A DNA stretch of 58,039 nucleotides, taken from positions 1-58,039 of the IMG/VR virus record IMGVR_UViG_3300032326_000244. One strand, written 5' to 3'. Position 1 is the first letter of the stretch. Each line of letters opens with the position of its first letter. The position numbers and the translations under genes are program-made. The stretch comes from a virus. The notes beneath the pieces are model-generated. The model ran no database searches, was not told where the DNA came from, and saw only the letters and a list, made by a program, of their open reading frames with translations. Positions 47,160 through 55,486 of the stretch are shown piece by piece.

Positions 47160-47792
47160 TCAAGATTCAAATAAATCTAATGCTATATTCCAATGGTGAA
47201 TGCGATCTTCTAATCCAATGGTGCCACCGTTGATGCGCTTAGATAGCAATACAATATCGCCCTTGTCACAGATTTGATTTAGGCCATTTTTGTGCCAGAA
47301 CCAGCAGGCACTTAGCGTGGCATAAGCTGGTTGTCTCAGTAAATCTGGATTTTCTATTAGACAATCGTCACCAAACAACTCTCTGCTGCAACGTGTATAG
47401 TTGTCACGTCCTGTAATTTGTAGTATACCACGACCTCTAAACTTCCAACCGTCACCGCTTTGCTCGTTGCCGTTGGCCATACGACTGGCATATATACGGT
47501 TGGCAATCATTTCAGGTTTGCGTTCGTATTGTTTGGCTAATTCATCTGTTGGGAAGTACTTGCCAAATAAACCACGTAGCCCCTTGGCACTGTAGTTTAA
47601 ATTCTCTTGTAGCACAGTGAAGTCTAAACTTTCATGTTGACATTGTGCGATGAATCCTGCTACACGAGCAGGTGTTGTAATTTCAAATGCTGGAAAGTGT
47701 TCAGCAAATGCGTCATACCACATTTGTGGATTTTTATTTTTATGGATACACTCTGCTAATTTTTCTGGTGTAAATTCAAATTCAAAACTCAT
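47160..47792 (-). CDS. GH19 family endolysin (chitinase-type lysozyme)
   Basis: AQCQHESLDF (Glu54) holds the catalytic acid and NGNEQSGDGW (Glu110) the second acidic region, followed by KFRGRGILQITGRDNY, the family's most typical segment. The single-domain 210-residue length is usual for phage GH19 endolysins, which cleave peptidoglycan at lysis. No signal peptide is present, so release depends on the holin encoded near 55 kb. The gene sits among virion-type genes, about 7 kb away from the holin and spanins. Start ATG overlaps the upstream gene by four bases. Confidence 0.92.
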   Translation of the reverse strand: MSFEFEFTPEKLAECIHKNKNPQMWYDAFAEHFPAFEITTPARVAGFIAQCQHESLDFTVLQENLNYSAKGLRGLFGKYFPTDELAKQYERKPEMIANRIYASRMANGNEQSGDGWKFRGRGILQITGRDNYTRCSRELFGDDCLIENPDLLRQPAYATLSACWFWHKNGLNQICDKGDIVLLSKRINGGTIGLEDRIHHWNIALDLFES

Positions 47793-48499
47793 TTTTTTCT
47801 CCCTGATTTCATATTAGCCATCCAATGTGCTAATTGTCCTTTACGGCCGCCTTGTTTGGCAACCTTACGAAGTGTACTTACACTGGCTTTGGTAGGAACA
47901 CCGTGTCGCTTACTGTCGCCTTTGTCTTGCGGATTTTTTCCATCCGCAAAGTTTTCTTCCAAGTCAACAGCACTATCTTTAAAAAATTCTGGATACTTTT
48001 TATTGAAGTGTCTCATTATTATGGCAGCTTGAGCATTTGCCTCGTTCTCTATCTCACTGCCGGTGCTGCCACTATCATGATCTAGTCTATGTTCTGTGTT
48101 CTGTTTAAAATGTATCAGTTCGTGCGCCAGTGTTCTTAATATATCTAATGCGTGTCTATTTTCTATAGCTAGATAAATTATTTGTTCAGCATCATCATAT
48201 TTTCCAAAAGTAGGTTGCTCGTGATCTATAATAATCTTTTCTAATTTAATTTTAGGCAACTTCTTTAATGCTAAGGCATGCATTGCCAACGGCAAGAATT
48301 TTGTAAATGCTGTCATTAACTGTGGTTCGTCATTTGTATTTTCAGACACTCCGCTGTATCCTGCGTCTGCGCCATAGCTGCCGCCCTGACCAGGACCCGC
48401 TAAAGGTTTCTTAGGAGTAATATAGGCCTTGGGCTTCTTGTTATACTTTTTAGCACGAACACCTTTCTTATGTTCGTTTATAATCTGGTGAGCTCTCAT
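47789..48499 (-). CDS. HExxH metallopeptidase-like protein (236 aa)
   Basis: The central segment LAHELIHFKQN (HExxH) is followed about 25 residues later by EIENEANAQAA, which offers a glutamate ligand as in gluzincins. This is the layout of IrrE-like or minigluzincin phage peptidases. The N-terminus is basic and low-complexity (GPGQGGSYGADAGYSG). The C-terminus has GVPTKASVSTLRKVAKQGG and a helical basic end. It could be a virion maturation peptidase or an early host-targeting peptidase. Its stop overlaps the endolysin start by four bases. Confidence 0.7.
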   Translation of the reverse strand: MRAHQIINEHKKGVRAKKYNKKPKAYITPKKPLAGPGQGGSYGADAGYSGVSENTNDEPQLMTAFTKFLPLAMHALALKKLPKIKLEKIIIDHEQPTFGKYDDAEQIIYLAIENRHALDILRTLAHELIHFKQNTEHRLDHDSGSTGSEIENEANAQAAIIMRHFNKKYPEFFKDSAVDLEENFADGKNPQDKGDSKRHGVPTKASVSTLRKVAKQGGRKGQLAHWMANMKSGRKK

Positions 48500-48792
48500 T
48501 TTGGCTTCTCCCCAGTCATATAAGGCAAACTAAACCATAGCTTGAACCATTCAGCATCACCTGGTCTAATATTATTCTTACGCATTATTTCAGCTTTTTC
48601 ACTACCGCTTTGTCCAAATGTTTCGCCATAGCTGACCTGCTGTCCGCGATATTCATGTAGTCTAGCCTGGCCACCTAGCCCTCCGAGCCCTGACAATACT
48701 TTAAGTTCTTGTATAGGGTCAGCAGGATCAAGATAGCAGTCTTCTGGACTGTCTTGATTTAAGTCGTAGCTAGTGACCTTGTACTGCTTCAT
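48496..48792 (-). CDS. Hypothetical protein (98 aa)
   Basis: The ATG at 48792 overlaps the dps stop as ATGA and has GAAGG about 10 bases upstream. The protein starts MKQYKVTSYDLNQDSPED, has a Gly/Leu-rich LSGLGGLGGQARLHEY, and ends with the helical KAEIMRKNNIRPGDAEWFKL. From memory the pattern with IRPGTxEWFxLWFSL occurs in T4-like phage proteins of unknown function. No catalytic motif. Confidence 0.68.
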   Translation of the reverse strand: MKQYKVTSYDLNQDSPEDCYLDPADPIQELKVLSGLGGLGGQARLHEYRGQQVSYGETFGQSGSEKAEIMRKNNIRPGDAEWFKLWFSLPYMTGEKPK

Positions 48793-49223
48793 TTTAGTGT
48801 GGCCTTCAACATCCAACCGTGCTTACGATGTGCGTCCATTCTTCCAGCAATGAAATCACTGAAGCCATGTTCTCCTGCTTGTTCGCTTAGGTCAAACACC
48901 ATCTTTAAAATTTTAACTATTTTTTCGTTATCCGTTAGCAATTCGATAACCATTTGTTTGCTGTCTAAGATTTCTGTTTCGTCATCTATTTGTGTTAGCA
49001 TACTAAAACGTGTATAGCTAGCAGGAACATACGTGCCAAGGCTGCGAATTTGTTCGGCAAACGGATCGATGCTGTCGTATACTTCTTCGTAAATGTCGCC
49101 AAACAAATCGTGAAATTGTTTAAAAAACATTCCTTCAACGTTCCAGTGAAAGTTATGTGATTTTAAATAAAAACTAAATTCTGTAGCAAATGCCACTTTA
49201 GCTGCCTTCTGTAGTTCATCCAT
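48789..49223 (-). CDS. Dps-family ferritin-like protein
   Basis: SHNFHWNVEG (residues 22-31) has the His-Trp and Asp/Glu pattern of the Dps ferroxidase centre at the subunit interface; DLFGDIYEEVYDSIDPFAE supplies the Asp and Glu ligands, and IRSLG follows as in Dps helix C. The family length (about 150) and four-helix layout fit. Bacterial Dps proteins store iron, remove peroxide and compact DNA. In a phage it could protect DNA from oxidative damage in the infected cell. Phage Dps-like genes are not common. The call is strong on sequence. Confidence 0.85.
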   Translation of the reverse strand: MDELQKAAKVAFATEFSFYLKSHNFHWNVEGMFFKQFHDLFGDIYEEVYDSIDPFAEQIRSLGTYVPASYTRFSMLTQIDDETEILDSKQMVIELLTDNEKIVKILKMVFDLSEQAGEHGFSDFIAGRMDAHRKHGWMLKATLK

Positions 49224-49225
49224 TA

Positions 49226-50266
49226 TTATTTCCTTGTCTTTTTAAATCTTTTGAATATGTGAAACTTTTCGCTAACTGGCTGCGTCTTAGGCTCTTCCTT
49301 CTTAGGGGGATTTAATAATTCTTGACCACGCTTGCGACTTGCGGCACTTTTAGCCTGTTGTTGATCCCATGCTTTACTTAGTTTGGCAGCAGCACTCATA
49401 CGAGCAGTTTCTGACACACTTTCATCATACTTTGGCATAGGTCTTTGTCCTGGACGACCTTTAACTCCACGCTTCTCTGTGCTTGGTGGTTTTGTGTCAG
49501 GAACAATGTCGCCCTTATTTCTATATGTCTGTGGAGCCTTTTTAGGATTGCGAATATGAATAGGAGCCTGTGCCACTACAATAGGAGCACCTTCCGCCAT
49601 GTCTTGCTCAGGTTCTTTTGTTTTCTTTACACTTTTAGCTTTTTCTTTTTCGGCTTTTAGTTTAGCCTTGTTGGCCTTGTCGGCTTCTTTAGCAGCAGCT
49701 TGATCTAAATAAGGAGTTAAGAAATGTTTAACAACATCAAAGAAAGGATGTCCAGCAACACGAGTATCAGCAGGAACTCCGGCAGCTCGTTCAAATGCCG
49801 CTCGGTCATTAGCTGCTACTGCCGCACGTAAATCTGTTGCGCTAGATATACGTGCCGCTGGTTCCCATACAATATCTCTAAACTTGTAATAGCCATGAGG
49901 ACCTTCTTTACCATTAGACTTTTGTAATGCTGGCACAAATACTTTTGAATCGTTTTCATCAGTTACAATATGTAGTGTTACAGCACCGTGGTTTTTGTAA
50001 ACCATCGATGCTAAAGTGAACCAACTTTGTTCAGCTACCAAGTGCCCTTCGATTTCAGGCATGATAGCTTTCATGGCGTCGATTTTTACGTTAAAAGGTA
50101 ACGGATCTTTGGGACCTTGTGTACTTTGATTAGTACCAATATACCATTCATCGAATTTAGATGCGGTGTTCCAAGCAGCTTTGTGACCTTGATGAGGCGG
50201 GTTGAATCGTCCAAATATAATTCCAACGGACTTATTTCTTGATTCGAATAGTTCTCTTAGTTTCAT
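49226..50266 (-). CDS. Cytidylyltransferase-like nucleotidyltransferase with disordered tail
   Basis: IIFGRFNPPHQGH near residues 15-27 is the HxGH motif of nucleotidyltransferases, and SSATDLR later resembles the ISSTxxR motif. The domain spans about residues 10-190. The remaining 150 residues are Lys/Pro/Ala-rich and disordered (KANKAKLKAEKEKAKS, KRGVKGRPGQRPMP). Family members activate phosphocholine, glycerol phosphate, pantetheine or nicotinamide nucleotides. From memory such proteins are widespread in T4-like marine phages among virion-type genes. The substrate is unknown. The tail may anchor the protein in the virion. Confidence 0.75.
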   Translation of the reverse strand: MKLRELFESRNKSVGIIFGRFNPPHQGHKAAWNTASKFDEWYIGTNQSTQGPKDPLPFNVKIDAMKAIMPEIEGHLVAEQSWFTLASMVYKNHGAVTLHIVTDENDSKVFVPALQKSNGKEGPHGYYKFRDIVWEPAARISSATDLRAAVAANDRAAFERAAGVPADTRVAGHPFFDVVKHFLTPYLDQAAAKEADKANKAKLKAEKEKAKSVKKTKEPEQDMAEGAPIVVAQAPIHIRNPKKAPQTYRNKGDIVPDTKPPSTEKRGVKGRPGQRPMPKYDESVSETARMSAAAKLSKAWDQQQAKSAASRKRGQELLNPPKKEEPKTQPVSEKFHIFKRFKKTRK

Positions 50267-50267
50267 T

Positions 50268-50609
50268 TTACTTCTCGTCGTAGTGACCGTCTTCTATACT
50301 TTTTGTTTCTTGCTCGTGTAAGGCTTCACAAATAGCTTCGCACATCTCTTTTTCAAGATCTTGCTCTAGTCCTTCTACTTTAAAAGTGTTTTGGTATGAT
50401 TCGTAGGCTTTTTTAACTAATCCTTCAAAAGCTCTTGGATGAACTGACCTTCCTGATTCTACATATTCTTTAAATTTGTGCATTATAGGAAAGTACTCTT
50501 TACGATAAAATTGAGGGTCGTTTTGCATAAAACAAACAAGATCATCTTTAAGGTCGTAGCCTAATTGCTTCTTTTCAGAATCTGCGGGTAATAAATCGTT
50601 GATTTCCAT
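50268..50609 (-). CDS. Acidic hypothetical protein (113 aa)
   Basis: The protein is helical and strongly acidic, with FYRKEYFPIMHKFKEYVESG in the centre and VEGLEQDLEKEMCEAICEAL in the second half. No motif is recognised. From memory, short proteins of this size and pattern (YPxMxKFxxxVxxGxxxxPxxF) are conserved in T4-like phages before the nucleotidyltransferase gene. The start is preceded by a late-type box and a leader of about 53 bases. Function unknown. Confidence 0.7.
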   Translation of the reverse strand: MEINDLLPADSEKKQLGYDLKDDLVCFMQNDPQFYRKEYFPIMHKFKEYVESGRSVHPRAFEGLVKKAYESYQNTFKVEGLEQDLEKEMCEAICEALHEQETKSIEDGHYDEK

Positions 50610-50668
50610 AGCTGTGTACCAAATTTAGCAGGGACAACTTATACTCGTAAGAAATCCCCTATCTCGTG

Positions 50669-50676
50669 TATTTATC
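50669..50676 (-). promoter_or_regulatory. Late-type promoter box GATAAATA
   Basis: GATAAATA on the - strand (TATTTATC on +) lies in the 83-base gap between two - strand genes. The expected start is near 50662, giving a leader of about 53 bases to the ATG at 50609. The position fits a late transcription unit that covers the nucleotidyltransferase, dps, peptidase and endolysin genes. Confidence 0.45.
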
Positions 50677-50692
50677 GAAATAAGGGACCAGC

Positions 50693-51334
50693 TTAGGCTT
50701 TAATTACAGACTCTATCTTTGCTATTGAATCGCCCACAAACATTCTAACCATGGTTAGTGTTTGTTCGCCTTTGACGTAAAAGTAGCTACCGCCCCAACT
50801 AGTATTACGGGATAAGCTACGTTTAGCAGTTGGAGTTAGCTTTATTTTCTTGTTATCTTTACTCCACTCGACAAAACTTGTATGATTTTGTCTAGTTTTT
50901 CCCAGGAAAATTTTGTAATCGTAGTCTAGTTTTTTTACAATTACTGTATTGTTTGCTAGTTCAGGATTGGCTTTGTTGGGTATACTAATGTATTTTACAC
51001 GATCTGGATCAACTATTGATAATTTTTCTAAGTTAACAGGCACGTTTGTATACACATTAATCAACGGGTGTTCTATTCGCAGTTCGTAGTCTGTCAAAGT
51101 GGACATGACACTTTGTAATGTTTTACAAAACTCCAAATCATCGGCTGTCTTGATCTTAACCCACAGTGGATGTTGTCCAGTGTCTATTAGTTCGTCGAGT
51201 TTACTTGCTACAAATGCCAAGTCATTGCCTCTAAACCAACTAGCCACTGGACAAACAAGTACAATTTTGTATTTGTACTTGTTCATAAAAAGACTGGTAG
51301 TATCTTTAATCTTGACTGATTTTGGCAGTTTCAC
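50693..51334 (-). CDS. Conserved phage protein of unknown function (213 aa)
   Basis: The N-terminal segment MKLPKSVKIKDTTSLFMNKY is followed by KIVLVCPVASWFRGNDL, a Rossmann-like strand and helix, then a long mixed region, and an end with SWGGSYFYVKGEQTLTMVRM and AKIESVIKA. From memory this design recurs in T4-like marine phages as a protein of unknown function. It overlaps the ClpA-type gene by 29 bases, so the two are translated together. No catalytic residues are obvious. Confidence 0.78.
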   Translation of the reverse strand: MKLPKSVKIKDTTSLFMNKYKYKIVLVCPVASWFRGNDLAFVASKLDELIDTGQHPLWVKIKTADDLEFCKTLQSVMSTLTDYELRIEHPLINVYTNVPVNLEKLSIVDPDRVKYISIPNKANPELANNTVIVKKLDYDYKIFLGKTRQNHTSFVEWSKDNKKIKLTPTAKRSLSRNTSWGGSYFYVKGEQTLTMVRMFVGDSIAKIESVIKA

Positions 51335-53567
51335 TTAGTGGAATCCTTGCTACCTTAGGCTTGGCAATCAGTAACAAGTTGTCATTTTCAACAACAATAC
51401 TCAATGCTCCGCCATTCTTCAAGTCTCCGAACAACATTAGTTTAGCAAGAGGTCGCTTAATCTCTTTATCGATTACTCGCTGTAATGGCCTTGCGCCCAT
51501 CTTAGCATCGAATCCTTTTTCAATTAACCAATCAATTGCGTCGTCACTAATCTTGATACGAATAGCTTTCTCTTTAATCTGCTCTTTAAGTTCAACCATA
51601 AACTTACCAACAATTTTAATCATTGTTTCTTTAGTCAGCTTGCCAAATGTTACGACACCATCTAAGCGATTACGGAATTCTGGAGCGAAGAATTTCTTAA
51701 GATCCGCATCGCTGTAGTCTTTATCCTGCTTACCGAAACCAATGGCATTCTTTTCGCTAGCTTGGGCACCAGCGTTAGTGGTAATAATAAGGATCAAGTT
51801 ACGGCAATCTGCTTGCTTTCCATTTGAACCTGTAATAAAACCATTGTCCATCATTTGTAACAAGATAGTTGAAACATCAGGATGGCTCTTTTCAATTTCA
51901 TCTAACAGCAATACACAATTAGGAGCTTCTTGAATTTTTGTAATTAACAAACCAGCATTCTCTTCAAAGCCAACATATCCAGGTGGGCTACCAATCAACT
52001 TGGAAAGACTGTGCTTCTCTTGATATTCACTCATATCAAAGCGTACAAGTTTAGTACCCAAGTGTTTAGCAAGTGCCTTGGCTGTTTCAGTTTTACCTGT
52101 GCCAGTCGGGCCCATGAACACAAAACTACCAACAGGTTTATTCTCTGCCTTCAATCCAGCACGGGCCACAAGAATCTTGTCCACGATTTCTGTAATAGCA
52201 GAATCTTGTCCGTATACTTCTTGTTTCAATTGACCTTCCAAGTTGGCAAGATTTCCAGCTTCTTGTTCTGCGATTTGCTCTTCAGGCATCTGGATCATCT
52301 TGGCCATTTCAAACTGAATACTTGCTTCATTGACAACTCGTTCATCGGCAAGTTTCAAGTTAAAGCGTGAGCAAGCCAAGTCGATTAAGTCAATTGCCTT
52401 ATCTGGCAACTTCTTATCTGTTTGATATTTGACACTTAATTTAATTGAAGCTTGTAGCGCATCGTCTTTAATTTTAACATTATGATGTTGTTCATAATAT
52501 TTCTTAATACCCTTGAGAATTTGTAATGTTACTTCTTGTGTAGGCTCGTCGACAGTAATACGCTGGAATCGGCGCATTAAGGCACGATCCTTTTCAAAGT
52601 ACTTGCGATACTCTTCCCATGTAGTTGAAGCAATGACTTTGATATTGCCCTTGCTTAACGCAGGCTTCATCATGTTGGCAAGGTCATTCGATCCGCTGTT
52701 AGCACTGCCAGCGCCACTAATCATGTGCGCTTCATCGATAAACAAGACAGTTTTACCTTTCTTGCTCAATGCTTTGAGTACAGCCTTGAATCGTTCTTCA
52801 AAGTCTCCACGATACTTACTACCTGCCAGCATAGCACTAATGTCTAAATTATAAACGCTATATTCTTTTAAGAAGTCAGGGACTGATCCGTTTACAATGT
52901 TGTGAGCAAGACCTTCGGCAATGGCAGTTTTACCAACGCCGGGATCACCTACAAGGATCACGTTGCTCTTACTACGACGGCCCAATGCCAGAGCAATGTT
53001 TTCTAATTCGTCTACTCGACCAATAACAGGATCTACTTTACCTTTCTTAACTTGCTCGTTTAAGTTTGTTGTAAATGATTTCAGTGCTCTGTCACTTTGT
53101 GTATCTCTAGGTTCTTCTTCTTCCAACGGGGTTTCCACTTCATTATTAAGATAGTCTGCAAATTTGTCTTTGTCGATGTTAGCCTGCTGGATGTAATAGT
53201 TACTCCAGCTACGCTTCTCGCTCATCATGGCAAGAAACACATCGGTAGGTTCAATACGTTGACGTCCGTTGAACAAAACTTGTGTAAAGGCACGATTAAG
53301 TACACGCTCTACAGTTTGTGTTTTGCGAGGTTTAATATCATCAGCTGTGCCGATAATTTCATCGCATTTGGTCTTGAGATAGTGTTCGAGATTCTTTTTA
53401 ATGTAATCTGGATCGGCTCCATAGCCTGTTACACAGTTGGTAAAACTTTCTTCGCAGAGCATGGCAAAAAGCAAATGCTCAATGGTAAGATATTCGTGTT
53501 TTAATTTTTTGGCAACATCTATTGCTTTTTCAAACACTAGTTGTAATTCGTTGCTGGGTTCTACCAT
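51306..53567 (-). CDS. ClpA-type AAA+ unfoldase
   Basis: The N-domain (residues 1-145) with YLTIEHLLFAML is of the Clp type. The first AAA module has Walker A GDPGVGKT (207-214) and FIDEAH; the second has GPTGTGKT and LLLDEIEK. AIGFGKQ lies in the position of the ClpP-binding IGL/IGF loop. The 753-residue length equals E. coli ClpA (758). ClpA unfolds proteins for ClpP. No clpP or clpS gene is seen in the window, so it might use the host ClpP. A complete ClpA in a phage is unusual. An AGAGGAAA ribosome site precedes the ATG. Confidence 0.93.
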   Translation of the reverse strand: MVEPSNELQLVFEKAIDVAKKLKHEYLTIEHLLFAMLCEESFTNCVTGYGADPDYIKKNLEHYLKTKCDEIIGTADDIKPRKTQTVERVLNRAFTQVLFNGRQRIEPTDVFLAMMSEKRSWSNYYIQQANIDKDKFADYLNNEVETPLEEEEPRDTQSDRALKSFTTNLNEQVKKGKVDPVIGRVDELENIALALGRRSKSNVILVGDPGVGKTAIAEGLAHNIVNGSVPDFLKEYSVYNLDISAMLAGSKYRGDFEERFKAVLKALSKKGKTVLFIDEAHMISGAGSANSGSNDLANMMKPALSKGNIKVIASTTWEEYRKYFEKDRALMRRFQRITVDEPTQEVTLQILKGIKKYYEQHHNVKIKDDALQASIKLSVKYQTDKKLPDKAIDLIDLACSRFNLKLADERVVNEASIQFEMAKMIQMPEEQIAEQEAGNLANLEGQLKQEVYGQDSAITEIVDKILVARAGLKAENKPVGSFVFMGPTGTGKTETAKALAKHLGTKLVRFDMSEYQEKHSLSKLIGSPPGYVGFEENAGLLITKIQEAPNCVLLLDEIEKSHPDVSTILLQMMDNGFITGSNGKQADCRNLILIITTNAGAQASEKNAIGFGKQDKDYSDADLKKFFAPEFRNRLDGVVTFGKLTKETMIKIVGKFMVELKEQIKEKAIRIKISDDAIDWLIEKGFDAKMGARPLQRVIDKEIKRPLAKLMLFGDLKNGGALSIVVENDNLLLIAKPKVARIPLSETAKISQD

Positions 53568-54063
53568 TACGTTTCCTCTGTTTTTTAATTGCTAAGTCTA
53601 GCTTCAATTTACTTACTTTTGATGTAAAACATATACCATCTAGGTGATCTAATTCGTGTAGAAAACATCTGGCATCGATACTATCAAGTCTTATTATACA
53701 GGTATTCTTATCCCTGTCAAGGAATTCGACTACAATATGATATGGTCGTTTAACATTAAAGAACAATCCAGGATAACTTAAACATCCTTCTTCGTCTTGT
53801 TCTAGTTCATCACTCACCGCAATAACTTTAGGATTAAACACTGCGAAGGGAGTAGTGACATTGGCCAAGTGTCTAGTCATTATTACAAACACTCTAGCTT
53901 CTATACCAACCTGGCTGGCAGCAAGTCCTATGCCGTTGTTCTCGTACATTAGTTTAACCATTTCTTCTTCTAGAAGATGGGGATCCATTACTGGATTTTC
54001 AAAGTCAAAGTCTGGTAATACTTTATCAAGTATTGGATTTGGGTGTGTTATTAATTTCAGCAT
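53530..54063 (-). CDS. def: Peptide deformylase
   Basis: The three family motifs are present: GIGLAASQVG (residues 44-53), EGCLSYPG (92-99) with ligand Cys94, and HELDH (136-140) with His136, Glu137 and His140. The enzyme removes the N-formyl group from nascent peptides with Fe or Zn. The 177-residue length is typical. Phage peptide deformylases are known in marine T4-like phages, and some are active. The stop overlaps clpA by 38 bases. The start also overlaps the end of the dnaJ gene by 38 bases, so the three genes form a protein-quality unit. Confidence 0.95.
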   Translation of the reverse strand: MLKLITHPNPILDKVLPDFDFENPVMDPHLLEEEMVKLMYENNGIGLAASQVGIEARVFVIMTRHLANVTTPFAVFNPKVIAVSDELEQDEEGCLSYPGLFFNVKRPYHIVVEFLDRDKNTCIIRLDSIDARCFLHELDHLDGICFTSKVSKLKLDLAIKKQRKRNGRTQQRITTSV

Positions 54064-54880
54064 GAATTTTTTCTAATTTCTCTTTTAGTTCAGGATCTGT
54101 TATAGTGGGAACATCTAATCTTGTGTGAACAATTAAGTTTCCTTTATATCCACTATTTACGTTCCTGAATCCCATGCCTCTAGATAAAAACTCTGTGCCT
54201 GGTTGAACACCCGCTTGTATATTAATACGCACAACATTGTCGTCTAATGTAGTAATATTTTTTGTACATCCGATCATTGCTTCGATAGGGCTGATGTCTA
54301 AGAACGCAACCAAGTCGTCGCCTCGTCTGTCGTAATCTCGACTGGCTTCTACCATAACGGTTACATTAAGATCACCTCTTGGCAAGTTAGGTATGGAATC
54401 GTCTCCCATACCTCCGTATCTAATCACTTGCCCGCTTTCTATACCTGCAGGCACTTTAATTATTACATTTTGATTTTTACCGGAAGGCAGTGAGTAATTG
54501 GCCTCCATGTCAGCACCAGTGTACGATTGTTTAAAGGAAACAGTACATCTAATATTTAGATCTCTGTTCTTTTGTCGAACACGTTGTTGTCTGCCAAACA
54601 TATCTGCGAAAGGATGTTGTCCTCCAAACATGTGGGCAAACGGGTCAAATGGGTTGCCTGTGTGGAAATGGAACTGTGTTCCTCCGCCCCTGCGCTCGGC
54701 GTCGTACTGCGATCTTTTTTGAGGATCGCAGAGTGTGTCATAGGCTTGACTGATAGATTGAAAAGTAGTAGTGTCACCGCCACGATCGGGATGATGTTTC
54801 ATTGCCAATTTTTTATAGGCTTTTTTTATTTCATCATCGCTTGCCGTTTCGGCAACACCTAAAGTTGAATAGTAGTCCAT
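54026..54880 (-). CDS. DnaJ-family co-chaperone (CbpA-like)
   Basis: The J domain (residues 1-65) has AYKKLAMKHHPDRGG, including the HPD motif needed to stimulate the DnaK ATPase. A Gly/Phe-rich linker with Phe and His follows (FHTGNPFDPFAHMFGG). The C-terminal domains, from about residue 108, bind substrate and lack the zinc-finger repeats CxxCxGxG of DnaJ, as in CbpA or type II proteins. The length of 284 residues fits. It would recruit host DnaK. Its -10 box lies five bases before the ATG, so the mRNA may be leaderless. Confidence 0.9.
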   Translation of the reverse strand: MDYYSTLGVAETASDDEIKKAYKKLAMKHHPDRGGDTTTFQSISQAYDTLCDPQKRSQYDAERRGGGTQFHFHTGNPFDPFAHMFGGQHPFADMFGRQQRVRQKNRDLNIRCTVSFKQSYTGADMEANYSLPSGKNQNVIIKVPAGIESGQVIRYGGMGDDSIPNLPRGDLNVTVMVEASRDYDRRGDDLVAFLDISPIEAMIGCTKNITTLDDNVVRINIQAGVQPGTEFLSRGMGFRNVNSGYKGNLIVHTRLDVPTITDPELKEKLEKIHAEINNTPKSNT

Positions 54881-54885
54881 AGTAC

Positions 54886-54914
54886 ATTATATAGCACACA
54901 GACTACAAAGTCAA
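54886..54914 (-). promoter_or_regulatory. Sigma70-type promoter directly before dnaJ
   Basis: TTGACT (54909-54914) and TATAAT (54886-54891) on the - strand are 17 bases apart. Only five bases separate the -10 box from the ATG at 54880, so transcription should start at or within a base or two of the start codon, giving a leaderless mRNA. Confidence 0.75.
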
Positions 54915-55460
54915 CTATTCTCTTGGCGGCATGTAGTCGTCGTCAACCGGACCAATATTAGCAGGCTTGCCTACTGAGGGCATTGGTTTCGATTGGAATC
55001 CGTTACTTGCCGCTGCTGGTTGAGAGCTAAACGCTGACGCTCCAACTCCTGTATTTCCTCCAAAGCTACTCGGTGCTGGTGAACCAAAGCTGCTGGAATT
55101 ACCGAAGCCTCCTGATTGCGGTTGGCCAAATGTTGAAGACCCGCCCGCAAATCCTGTTGTTGGTGCTTGTGCTCCGCCATTATTCGCTCCTCCTAGTTTT
55201 TCTTGTGTACGACCAAATGCCGCAATACCTAATACCGCGCCCATGGCAATATGGAATAAACCAGCGCCTTGAAGTGTTAATGGATTCCATTGCGTAATTT
55301 GTGTACCTGTGGTTGTTTGTAATAAACTCCACAATACTGGAAATATAACCATATCCATAGTACACACTAACATGTACATCCAACCCATCATTGGACGCCA
55401 TTTACTGTTCATCCAATCTTCTTTCTTTTGTTCGCTTGCGCTTTTTACTTCTGTTGTCAT
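54915..55460 (-). CDS. Putative holin (GTA-type, with low-complexity tail)
   Basis: The N-terminal part SKWRPMMGWMYMLVCTMDM resembles the WRP segment of 3TM/GTA-type holins. Two hydrophobic segments are visible at about residues 25-48 and 66-84. The remaining 90 residues are Gly/Ser/Phe-rich and disordered (FAGGSSTFGQPQSGGFG). Holins open the inner membrane at lysis so that the endolysin reaches the peptidoglycan. It lies next to a membrane protein, two lipoproteins and an i-spanin-like gene, as a lysis cassette. AGGAG precedes the ATG. Confidence 0.65.
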   Translation of the reverse strand: MTTEVKSASEQKKEDWMNSKWRPMMGWMYMLVCTMDMVIFPVLWSLLQTTTGTQITQWNPLTLQGAGLFHIAMGAVLGIAAFGRTQEKLGGANNGGAQAPTTGFAGGSSTFGQPQSGGFGNSSSFGSPAPSSFGGNTGVGASAFSSQPAAASNGFQSKPMPSVGKPANIGPVDDDYMPPRE

Positions 55461-55486
55461 ATTCGCTCCTGACGATTTAATTTATT

